A stretch of 64,000 bases of DNA from Tritrichomonas musculus (taxonomy: Eukaryota > Parabasalia > Tritrichomonadida > Tritrichomonadidae), in contig JAPFFF010000013.1 in assembly GCA_039105265.1 (NCBI GenBank), forward strand, positions 2,666,001-2,730,000, read 5' to 3'. Every line of letters begins with the position of its first letter. Position 1 is the stretch's first letter. Position numbers and translations under genes: made by a program. Shown piece by piece: positions 43,567 to 54,178 of this stretch. The notes below the pieces were generated by a model that ran no database searches, was not told where the DNA came from, and saw only the letters and a list, made by a program, of their open reading frames with translations.

Positions 43567-44042
43567 GACTTGTTATTTTGAGAATCGATATCAAAAACGT
43601 CACTTTTTTGCATCTGATACTCGATTATCAGATTAAAAATCTGATATCGAGATTATCGATTATCAAGATATCAGATATGAAATGTGATATAAAAATAATT
43701 GTAAACTTTATATCAATTACCGAGATCTCGAGATCTCAAGCAGATTTATCTTTTTTTTATAATTGGTATTTGTGATTTTAAAATATTTAAAAATAAATAA
43801 TATAATGCATTGATGTTTATTTTAAGATTAAAATCAAAAAAATACATTCTTTTTTATGAAATATTTGAGAATCAATTACGATCATATATTTATCAAAAAG
43901 TTTAATTGAAAATACTGATATCAAATGCTGAGAAAAAAAATTCTCGATCTCTGAAATCGATCTCGAGAATCTGTGTATATTTATGTATCGATATCAAAAA
44001 GTCAATCAATTATCGATCTCGAGAATCGGAGAATAACAAGTC
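43567..44042. mobile_element. 476-bp MITE, GACTTGTTATT family, copy 2
   Basis: Nearly identical to 24197-24669 (a few substitutions and single-base indels) and in the same orientation, with TA on both sides (43565-43566, 44043-44044). It inserted 246 bp upstream of the LRR kinase. Confidence 0.88.
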
Positions 44043-44275
44043 TAAATGAAAACCTCCTACCAAATCTCTATATAAAAAAGTTAGAATTATAATAGTATAT
44101 ATAGTATATATACATATAGATAAAATGTTCATTTGATAAAATAGAAAATGGTATGTGGGCTTTTTTTTTTTTTTTCAAAAATTGAGACTATGCCATTTTA
44201 AAAAGTATTTTATATTATCAATTTAAAACAAGACATTGAAAATTCTATATCTCTAAATTTATAACAACTATTACT

Positions 44276-44282
44276 TCATTTT
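44276..44282 (+). promoter_or_regulatory. Putative Initiator (TCATTTT) of the LRR kinase
   Basis: A consensus trichomonad Inr core ending 6 nt before the ATG at 44289. Confidence 0.5.
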
Positions 44283-44288
44283 TATATT

Positions 44289-46445
44289 ATGAATAAAATA
44301 GAAATCAGCAAACTGAAGAAGTTAGAAAGAATTGGTGAAGGATCATTTGGAGAAGTTTATTTAGCAATTGATGAAGAAACAAATGAATTTTATGCAGTGA
44401 AAGTTTTCCGTAATGAATTTAACAAAGGTCCTTGCAACTTTTTGCCTATTCTTCATAGAGAAATCAAATTATTTTCGAAATTAAATCATCCTGCTATTTT
44501 ACGTTTTATAGCATTTAGCTTCTTCAATTTTGATGATGACAAAAGACCAGCAATTATAACCCAATATGCTCCAAATAAGTCATTAGATCAAATTTTTCAA
44601 ATTAAAAAAGAATATCCCTATGTACCATTTTGGAATAATACGGTAAAATTATGCATTATTTATGGCGTATCATCAGCAATGTCTTATTTACATAAGAATA
44701 ATATCGTTCATCTTGACTTAAAACCAGCTAATATATTGTTGGATGAATACTTACTTCCATTAATTTGCGACTTTGGGCTAGCAGAAATATTGGACAACAA
44801 ACAACAAAGCATATCATTGTCAACATTAACAGGAGTAAGAGGAACAGCTACTCATATTGCTCCTGAAATTTGGAAAAATCAACCATTTTCTTTTGCTTGT
44901 GATGTTTATTCTTTTGCTCTTGTTCTTTATTCAATATTAACAGACGAAGAACCATTTGAAAATTATAACCAATATGAATTCTTTACAAAAGTAATTCATA
45001 ATGGAGAGCGGCCAAATTTAGATTCAAAAATTCCAGAAGCTTTCAAGCAGCTTATTCGAAAGTGCTGGAGTGAAGATCCAAAGAAAAGACCTGATTTCTC
45101 ATTCATTGTTCAGGATTTGGCTGAAAATCAAGACTATATTATGGATGACGTTGATGTAGAAAAATATCACAAATATATACAATTGATTAATCAATATCAG
45201 GCATCATTCAGTACCAACAATAATTTAGGTCAACACCATGATATAATGAAAAATCATTTTGAAAAAGTAAATATTGAAGAAGAAATTAATAATGAATCAG
45301 AAATTGACGAATCTTTTAAAAGTTTGTTTGCCGACACGATAGAAGGATTAAATGAATTGCCACAAGAAAAGCAAGAAACCATTAAAAGAATTATTTATCC
45401 AGAAGATAAGAAATTTAATTACAAGAGAATTGATATTAATTCAGCTCAAGTTAATGATTTATACAACGATGATACATTAGATTCCACCCACATGATTAAC
45501 ATATTGAAATTTTTCAAAACAATTTCAATTGAAGTGCAATTTCCATCAGATAACTATGATTCAATAATGAGGAAACTAGCAAGTATCAAAAAGAATATGA
45601 AAAGAATCATAATAACCAACATTGTATCAAATACTGATACAATTGACAGTGAGTTTAAAAATAATACAATAATTGACCATTTAATTATAAATTCACCTGT
45701 ATCAACAATTGCACCAGAAGCCTTTAGAGGTTGTATTTTCTTGAAAAGTGCTGTAATTCCTCCTACTGTCACCGAAATTGGTACAAAAACATTTAGTATT
45801 TGTGAAAAGCTTGAAAAAGTTACAATTCAAGGAAATCTAAGAGAAATTGGTGTTAGCGCTTTCCGAGGGAACCATATGCTGACAAGTATTAATATTCCTT
45901 CATCTTGCAGTAACATCGGAAAATCATGTTTCAGAGGGGACAACCATTTGGAGCATATCAAATTACCAGAAAGCTTAATCTCTATTAACAAATCAGTTTT
46001 CAAGAGTTGCGTCCTATTGAAGGAATTAATTATTCCGCCTCATGTAACTCTTATTGAAACAGGCTCATTTGAAGAATGCGTTAAATTAAGTAATATAAAC
46101 ATTCCACCATCGGTTGAAGTTGTTGAAGATGATGCCTTTAAATGCTGCGTTGCGATGACTCACATGTCATTTGATCCTACAAAAACAACAATTAGAGATA
46201 ACGCATTTCGTGGTTGTCGTGACCTTACTCTTTTGTTTGTAACAACACCAACAGGACCAGTTGAATTGAACATGAAACCTTTCCCGAACGTTAAGCAAAT
46301 CATTATTTCACAAAATGTTGTGATTACAAATCCTATCCCTTCAGTATCAATTATTATTTATCCATTGAACACTGGTATATTAAACGTTCCGCTATCATTG
46401 GATTCTATTGGGCAATTAGGAATTGATAGTTATACTAATTCTTAA
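44289..46445 (+). CDS. TKL-type protein kinase fused to BspA-type leucine-rich repeats
   Basis: 718 residues. Kinase domain about 10-275: glycine loop RIGEGSFGEVY (14-24), K38 in YAVKVF, catalytic loop HLDLKPAN (141-148; the Arg of HRD is Leu, so activation-loop phosphorylation may not control it), DFG 161-163, APE 191-193, and CW.....RPDF near 258-270. A linker of about 150 residues follows. Residues about 450-690 hold eight to nine LRR_5 units (EAFRGCIFLKSAVIPPTVTE and similar). No signal peptide or membrane span, so cytoplasmic. The LRR block probably acts as a sensor or docking surface for the kinase; this is inference. The start is backed by an Inr. Together with the Sel1 kinase it shows one TKL kinase class joined to different repeat modules. 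Confidence 0.92.
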   Translation: MNKIEISKLKKLERIGEGSFGEVYLAIDEETNEFYAVKVFRNEFNKGPCNFLPILHREIKLFSKLNHPAILRFIAFSFFNFDDDKRPAIITQYAPNKSLDQIFQIKKEYPYVPFWNNTVKLCIIYGVSSAMSYLHKNNIVHLDLKPANILLDEYLLPLICDFGLAEILDNKQQSISLSTLTGVRGTATHIAPEIWKNQPFSFACDVYSFALVLYSILTDEEPFENYNQYEFFTKVIHNGERPNLDSKIPEAFKQLIRKCWSEDPKKRPDFSFIVQDLAENQDYIMDDVDVEKYHKYIQLINQYQASFSTNNNLGQHHDIMKNHFEKVNIEEEINNESEIDESFKSLFADTIEGLNELPQEKQETIKRIIYPEDKKFNYKRIDINSAQVNDLYNDDTLDSTHMINILKFFKTISIEVQFPSDNYDSIMRKLASIKKNMKRIIITNIVSNTDTIDSEFKNNTIIDHLIINSPVSTIAPEAFRGCIFLKSAVIPPTVTEIGTKTFSICEKLEKVTIQGNLREIGVSAFRGNHMLTSINIPSSCSNIGKSCFRGDNHLEHIKLPESLISINKSVFKSCVLLKELIIPPHVTLIETGSFEECVKLSNINIPPSVEVVEDDAFKCCVAMTHMSFDPTKTTIRDNAFRGCRDLTLLFVTTPTGPVELNMKPFPNVKQIIISQNVVITNPIPSVSIIIYPLNTGILNVPLSLDSIGQLGIDSYTNS

Positions 46446-46822
46446 TGAAAGAGAGGAATTGATGGTTTTAAATATAAAGGATATACTGCTGACCGAAGAA
46501 AAAAAAAGGTATTGGTATTAATACTTATTGAGAATTATTAATGATGATGACAATGATCTTTTTATTGCAAAATAATAATAAAATAGACATTTGTTCTAAT
46601 TATTTGTATACCAGTTATTATTAATCATATAATAGTAAAATATAAAAAAAGGTACTGCAATCTGATGTAAAGTGTCAAAAGAATTTTAAAAACTGTAATA
46701 ATCGAAGCAAACCAAATATATAAATAGAGCACATTATACATAATAACATATTAAAATATTGGAATGATTTTCTATTTTGATTTGGAGATTTAAATTTGAA
46801 TGAAAATCTCATTTTATACACC

Positions 46823-46900
46823 ATTTTACGAACTTTTGTTAAAACTAGAATTTTCAGAATAATATACAATTTTACGAACTTTTGTTAAAACTAGAATTTT
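46823..46900. repeat. Tandem duplication, 46-bp period
   Basis: Two copies contain ATTTTACGAACTTTTGTTAA and the following AACTAGAATTTT. Confidence 0.8.
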
Positions 46901-47459
46901 TAACCTTAATACTTCAATTTGTTATTCTAAAATTTTTTGATACAATTTGAAATGTTTTGTGAAAGGAGGGCTTTTCATTTGCAGCGAACGTCTATTAGTA
47001 TATTTACTAATAGTGGTACAACTTTGGCTTCTATAAAAAAATTTTTTTATCTACAACCGCAATTTCATTATCAAAAATCTTAAAAAACAATCAAATTGAC
47101 TACTTTTATTTTTCAATATTTTTGTTAATTTTCATTCAATTATTTCTTATAAACTCTTTGAAATATTTCTATGATACATTCAATTATTTTCTTAAAGGCC
47201 TTTTCATTTTTTTTTTTTTCAATGGTGGAAAAAGTAAACTGGGACCGAAAAGTCAGACCACTATTTGAATATGATTTGAATACTTTACTTGATCGTTAAA
47301 ATTTTTTATATCTCAATTTTTGATCGTTACATCGCGTTTGCATTCAAAAAATGGTCTGAGTTTTAATTTCCTTCAATTTATAAATTTTCAATATTTAAAA
47401 AATATAATTTTGTTAAAATATCTTTTATTAAAGAAAATTATTTGCTGAGATATTTAGCT

Positions 47460-47895
47460 AATGGCTAATAAAACATGCGGTGTAAAATGGCGTTTCTGAT
47501 TTTGTCTGAGGAAGTTTGTTGAGTAAGATAAGAATAAGATATGCTAAAAAAGGAGTAGTAGAAATGACTTATAACGTAAAGAAGTATTATTTAATAAAGA
47601 TTGTGATGTATATAGTGCTGTTGATTATGTCTGAGGAAGTTTGTAAGGCGTGATGAGAAATAATTTTGGAAATATAAAAAGTTGTAGAAATGAGTTACAA
47701 TATGAAGAACTTTTGTTTAATAAAACGTGTGGTGTAAAATAGCGCTTCTGATTTTAGCTTAATGAAGTTTATTGAGTAAGATAAGAATAATCGTGTTGAA
47801 AAGAAGTAGTAAAAAAGAGTTATATACTAAAGAAGTATTATTTAATAAAGATTGTGATGTATATATTGCTGTTGAAAGTTTGAAAGAGCTAAAGA
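47460..47895. repeat. Degenerate tandem array, about 118-bp unit, four copies
   Basis: Units share TTTAATAAA, GTGGTGTAAAAT or TTGTGATGTATATA, CTGAGGAAGTTTGT, AGATAAGAATAA and GTAGTAGAAATGA blocks in fixed order. Alternate units are more alike, giving a 240-bp higher-order period. No coding sense. Confidence 0.65.
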
Positions 47896-48724
47896 AGGTT
47901 GGTAAGATCTTCTGAGGATCTTAATTTTTGATAAAGTTTCAATACACAAATTAATTTGTTAAATATCTTATTTTAATTTAAAATAAAAAAATTGTTTTTA
48001 TTTATATCTATAAATTTTAGATATATGGAAATATTATAATCCATTTTTAATTATAGATAGTTTTAAAATAATGTGATAAATACATTTTTTTAAAAAATAT
48101 TTTTCTGATTATATTTGGCTTTTTAAGAAAATTGAAAAAAAAAGTTATAAAATTTTAATTTGAAATAAAATATTGTTATGCCAAAATAATTGAATGAAAA
48201 AAAGTGGTCTTGCTTTTAATTTCAAGTTTATTCAATTTTGCATTATTTTGAAAAATAGGCGATAGTTCAAAGCTGGCTTAGAGATATTTTGTAGATCAGA
48301 TATCATACTTCGTTATATTAACAGGAGCTGACAAACAAAAAAATCATTTTTTTAAAATAGTTGAAATAAAATTAGATTTGAAATCATCTGTTGAAAAAAT
48401 TAATTTCGTCAAATTTCAGATTACAAATAAATGCATATCATCGATAAAATTAATGTGTCATTTTTGGTTTTTCTCATTTTCTCTTTGTTCTGTTGCAAAA
48501 TAAGAATAAATATTGAATAAAAATACGTTAAAAAATCTGCCAACTTCCTCCTTAAGGGACTGGTTTCAAAATTGAATAAAAAGATTCAATGAGTTCTTTC
48601 AAAAAAAATTTATTGAAAAAAGACTTTTGAGCTAAAAATAAAACAATTTATTGCTTTATATTAATAAATATTGCATTAATCGCAGATATATATGAATTAG
48701 TTTCATATTTTTTTTGAAAAAAGT

Positions 48725-48750
48725 GAAATTCATATATATATATGAATTTC
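48725..48750. repeat. 26-bp perfect palindrome
   Basis: GAAATTCAT followed by (AT)4 and then ATGAATTTC; the whole is self-complementary. Confidence 0.85.
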
Positions 48751-50226
48751 AGGTTAACCTTAGAATTGATATTTTGTAAAATATTCAAAATATTTTTAGA
48801 TTTTTTAGTTAACATTTTTTTCTTTTATTTTATTAAGAAAGATTTTTGTAAAAACTTGGTTAACATTTAATTTGTTAACCTTTTTGAAAAAGTTTGGAAT
48901 ACTAGAATATTTCAATTGATCATATCACCACTTTAACGGCACATTTTTCATTATTTAAAAGGAAAAAAGCAACTTCTCGTAATTTATGATGATGGAGCAA
49001 TTAAAACAACGATTTTAATCAATCAAACTATATATTTGACATGCGCTCTTGACAATTCAACTCCAAATTCAACTCATTTATGTTCAAAATTTTTTTTCAA
49101 CAAAACCCAAAATTAAACTCTTTATACAAAATTATGCTATAATAATTGGTATATCTATTGATGTGTATTCGATAAAAGCTCAAACTCTCAAACGTTTTAA
49201 TTTTTTGGAATAACTTGACTTTTTTTACTTAATACAAGCTCTTTAATTTATTTATTTTTACATAAAAATTAATTTTGAGCCCGATAGTGCTTTTTTAAAA
49301 CCTATTTTTGCTACATTACAGAAATTTTAATATGAATATTCTAAATACTTATTTTCGCTTTTTGTTTAGGTTAAAAACGATTTCATTTTACAAGTAAATT
49401 TTTATTGGATGAATAAAAAATGTTTTTATGATGGTCTTTATGAAATCTCACTTCAATTTTTCATTACACAAATTGCGCCAAAATTCCAAAATCTAATTAT
49501 TGCCTTAATGAAAAGTACATTCAATAGTGACAAACTTGTGCCGTGAAAAAATCTTCAATAGCTTTCAAATTTCCCTAAAAATTAAGATTATTATTACTAC
49601 ATTTTAAATTTAGTTCAATATTGTAAGATTTAACATTAATTATTTAATTGAGGATCAATAACCTTTGCTTATTATGCTGAATTTAACTCGAAAATTTCAA
49701 TGTATCTCTAAATATTTCTTATTATTATATGATGAAGAAGCATCCAAAAATTAATTTCAGATATTTTAAAGTACTCGTTACCGACATAAATTTGGGCTAG
49801 GTTAGAAAACTCAAATACTTTTACAATAGTATAATATTAAAAATATTGCAGTTTTTCACTATTTATTTTTACACCATTTTTATATATTATTATCTTTATT
49901 AAATACTTATTTAATTAAAATAATAAAAATCATATCTTACTATTTTTTATTTGAAGAAAAATGCAAAAATAATTTTTATACGTTTTTCCCATTCAAATTT
50001 TCTCGTTAATTTCATTGAAAAAATTATCTAAAATCGTTATATTTTTAATTTATTCGTTATTTCCAAAAAATTCAATATTTTACAAAATATCAATTCTAAG
50101 GTTATCCTGGGTAATAATAATTTTTTTATTTTTCAAATATTTTGATAAATATAGAATCAGGTATAAATATACTAATAAATCGCATATTTATTTTTGCATA
50201 AAATTTTGTTTTTTTTATCAAATTCA

Positions 50227-50235
50227 AAAAAGTAT
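50227..50235. repeat. Target-site duplication, left copy (AAAAAGTAT)
   Basis: Exactly repeated at 53505-53513 outside the right arm. Confidence 0.85.
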
Positions 50236-51392
50236 GGCGAAAGGAAAAAGTATTGAAAATTCGAAGATTTTTTTGAGGCGAAAACGATCAAAAAATACGT
50301 TTTTGATTTGAGAGCAGCTCACAAAAGTACAACTTTTTGAATAAACAAACTTTTTGAAATCAAAAGGCGGTTTTAGCTTTAAATAATTGGCCTTTTGGCT
50401 TGTTTAAACGGCGCCATTTTTATTCTTGGCATCATGAATCAGATTGCGGGGTTCTTCTGCAGGGAGCTTCGTTTAATTTGATTCTTGAGTGCCTAGATTG
50501 CGAAACTCTTCTGCAGGGAGCTTCACAACCTAGGCTTCGAGATGATCTTTTAATTTCCAAGCGTTCTTCGATTTTTATGGCAATTTTGGATTCAAGAGCC
50601 ATAATATTTTTGTTCCAGAACTATTGATCGCAAAACTACAACTTTGTAATGCCTCATTTCTGGAATTCTAATTTTTTTTATCTCATAATTTACGGATTTT
50701 ACAAGTTAAATGCCCATGATAACAAATTTCTGAGCTTAAAATGCTTGTTAAACTCAGTGATTTCTATCATGAATGTTTGGCTTTGAAAATAAGATTGAGA
50801 TCAATCTAAATTGAAATAGTAAAATACAAATTCCTTATCGTATAGCTTTTAAAAATTATTCTTTTTCCCTAGACTTTAAATTGATGGTCGTTTTAAGTTA
50901 AAAATGGCAGGTTATAGAGCATTTTCATGCTTGAAATAGCATCATATTTTCTTTCAAAAAGATCAAATGTCAAAAAAAAAAAAAAAAATTCATTAACCAT
51001 TTAAAGTATATCTTTTCTCAAATAATTGATATATTATATGCTGTTTTTGTTTAATATTCATTTTTTAAAATTAACTTTTTTTTTATTTTTATTTTTTTCA
51101 CAAAAATTAAATTGTATTCAAATTATTTCTCTTAAATTTTCTTTTCAAATATAAATGATATTTATGTTTTATTGTTATTTAAAATAAATATAAATAGTGC
51201 ATATATTTATTAGAACCTTTATAAAATATATATAATAAGTATAAAAATGAAAATATCAATATTTTAAAGGTATATAAATAGTTCATTAATTGTGAACTTT
51301 TGGACGTTAAAGAAAAAATTAAAATAAATATATCTTGTTTAAATTAATTTTGATATATAATTAAAATATAATATAATAATATATCAATAACA
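50236..51392 (+). repeat. Left arm of the 3.27-kb element
   Basis: Reverse complement of 52349-53504; the arms diverge after ATATCAATAACA. Confidence 0.88.
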
Positions 51393-51922
51393 AAAATAAA
51401 TATTATAATATCTAATAATATCTACAATCTTTATTTTCTCTATTGATTATTAATTCATTTTTCTTATAATTAAAAATCAATAAATCTTAAATTAAACCAA
51501 TAAAGCAAAGTAAATTAAACATTTAAAGACATATTTGAAACAATCTCCTTCCTTATGGAAAAGAATAAACTAGAATACTGTGCGATTATAATCCAGATAA
51601 TTTTAAATATTTTCTATTATATTTTGTAATAATTGAATGGTTTTGAACTTGACTGATATTATTTATAGTATGGGGGAACATTGAGGAATAATAGATATAA
51701 GGAAAGGAGCAGAGTAGAATAGCTATATAAGCACTCTACAGCTAAAAATTGATTGATTGAATATCTCCAAATCGATGTTTTATACCTTAGTTTTTAATGG
51801 ACCCGTTTCCTAAAACTCGGGATTTACTTAGCAAACATCAATTTCTAACTATATTAACTTTAAAATTTTCATCAAATGAGTAAATCAAAGTTATGCAACA
51901 TTTGCTAAATACCATGTACAAC

Positions 51923-51925
<3 letters not shown>

Positions 51926-51961
<36 letters not shown>
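51926..51961. repeat. A36 homopolymer
   Basis: Lies in the unique centre of the 3.27-kb element, not in its arms. Confidence 0.9.
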
Positions 51962-51964
<3 letters not shown>

Positions 51965-52348
51965 AATTAGTAGTTTACGTTAGGATATGTGTCCTAAACG
52001 CCCCAGACTTAAAATGTTAATACACATTGGCATATCGAGAATGAAATATACTCTTTTAAAGTTATTAAGTAGTAGAAAAAAGATTCAACTTGCACATTCT
52101 TTTATAGTTTTTTTAATAAATGAACATGTTCTTATTTTTCTAAAGAGGCATTTCTTTAATTAAATAGTCAAATAAAGAATGATATTTAAGTATAAATGAT
52201 TTTAAAAATAACAATGAAAAAGAAAATTTTTATTATTTGTGGAAATAAAAGATATATTAATGTGGTAAGTTATATACAGAAATAAAATCTAATAAATCTC
52301 TTTATGTGTGTATTTTTTATATTATTAATATATTTTGATTTTATTAAT

Positions 52349-53504
52349 GTTATTGATATATTATTATATTATATTTTAATTATATATCAAAATTAATTTA
52401 AACAAGATATATTTATTTTAATTTTTTCTTTAACGTCCAAAAGTTCACAATTAATGAACTATTTATATACCTTTAAAATATTGATATTTTCATTTTTATA
52501 CTTATTATATATATTTTATAAAGGTTCTAATAAATATATGCACTATTTATATTTATTTTAAATAACAATAAAACATAAATATCATTTATATTTGAAAAGA
52601 AAATTTAAGAGAAATAATTTGAATACAATTTAATTTTTGTGAAAAAAATAAAAATAAAAAAAAAGTTAATTTTAAAAAATGAATATTAAACAAAAACAGC
52701 ATATAATATATCAATTATTTGAGAAAAGATATACTTTAAATGGTTAATGAATTTTTTTTTTTTTTTTTGACATTTGATCTTTTTGAAAGAAAATATGATG
52801 CTATTTCAAGCATGAAAATGCTCTATAACCTGCCATTTTTAACTTAAAACGACCATCAATTTAAAGTCTAGGGAAAAAGAATAATTTTTAAAAGCTATAC
52901 GATAAGGAATTTGTATTTTACTATTTCAATTTAGATTGATCTCAATCTTATTTTCAAAGCCAAACATTCATGATAGAAATCACTGAGTTTAACAAGCATT
53001 TTAAGCTCAGAAATTTGTTATCATGGGCATTTAACTTGTAAAATCCGTAAATTATGAGATAAAAAAAATTAGAATTCCAGAAATGAGGCATTACAAAGTT
53101 GTAGTTTTGCGATCAATAGTTCTGGAACAAAAATATTATGGCTCTTGAATCCAAAATTGCCATAAAAATCGAAGAACGCTTGGAAATTAAAAGATCATCT
53201 CGAAGCCTAGGTTGTGAAGCTCCCTGCAGAAGAGTTTCGCAATCTAGGCACTCAAGAATCAAATTAAACGAAGCTCCCTGCAGAAGAACCCCGCAATCTG
53301 ATTCATGATGCCAAGAATAAAAATGGCGCCGTTTAAACAAGCCAAAAGGCCAATTATTTAAAGCTAAAACCGCCTTTTGATTTCAAAAAGTTTGTTTATT
53401 CAAAAAGTTGTACTTTTGTGAGCTGCTCTCAAATCAAAAACGTATTTTTTGATCGTTTTCGCCTCAAAAAAATCTTCGAATTTTCAATACTTTTTCCTTT
53501 CGCC
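52349..53504 (-). repeat. Right arm of the 3.27-kb element
   Basis: Inverse of 50236-51392, followed by the right target duplication at 53505-53513. Confidence 0.88.
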
Positions 53505-53513
53505 AAAAAGTAT

Positions 53514-54178
53514 CAAAAGAAATCATTATTTTAATTAAAAATTAGGTTTATTTAATTGTAATAATTAAATATATTTTATTATTATTATTATTATTCACTT
53601 ATATTATTTTTTTAATAAAAAAACAGATATTTGAAAAATTTTCCATAAAATTTTTTTTAATATCGTTGATCGTTTAGGCCAAATATCATTGATATTGACC
53701 TTAACTTTTTCCAAAAAGCTATCTTTCAAAGTTTTATTCTATGAGTTATTTCAAAATTGAAAACTTTACACAAATATTGGAAACTAGTCCCTTAACAAAC
53801 TTTCTAATTTTCGATATTATCAAAATCTCTTTCAAATTTAAATAGGAAACATTATCTTGCAAAGCCTCAAGATTAATCATTTTTTGAATAAATAATATGG
53901 TAATGGAATAAGTACACTTTTTGAATTACGATTAAAATTTTAAATTTTAATTGAGAACATTATCAAGATTAAATGGTCAAACACCAAAAACATTTATATC
54001 TATCTATCTACATATATATATTTAAAAATATTCAAATTAATATATATATATATTTAATAATATTCAAATGAAGATATATATATTCATATAATATATTAAT
54101 ATATATGATAAATAATAATATATTGATTCTCCTGGCCATATCTCTCAAATATTGAATGCCACTTCAAAAATTCAATAA
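53514..54178. other. AT-rich spacer before the giant surface-protein gene
   Basis: Contains ATT microsatellite near 53575-53596 and TA-rich stretches at 54000-54125. No gene is seen. Confidence 0.6.

Larger units (their letters stand above)
46446..50226. other. 3.8-kb gene-free region with local repeats
   Basis: Holds a 46-bp tandem duplication (46823-46900), a four-unit degenerate tandem array (47460-47895) and a 26-bp palindrome (48725-48750). The remainder is AT-rich. Frames at 46675-46869 (minus) and 50015-50311 (plus) are low-complexity. Confidence 0.55.
50236..53504. mobile_element. 3.27-kb MULE-like foldback element with 1.16-kb arms
   Basis: Inverted arms of 1157 bp (50236-51392) and 1156 bp (52349-53504) start GGCGAAAGG and appear identical wherever I compared them, including an equal A17/T17 run. 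A perfect 9-bp duplication flanks the element. The 956-bp centre (51393-52348) is non-coding and contains an A36 tract (51926-51961). Each arm carries the same 75-codon open frame (50400-50627 and its mirror 53113-53340) with an internal CTTCTGCAGGGAGCTTC direct repeat. It has no recognisable domain and I do not call it as a gene. The very long TIR and 9-bp duplication fit a non-autonomous Mutator-like element. Confidence 0.85.

Noticed and set aside
50400-50627. 75-codon open frame present in both arms of the 3.27-kb element (mirror at 53113-53340)
   Set aside because: No domain, contains a DNA-level direct repeat, and its conservation is explained by the arms being near-identical inverted copies.
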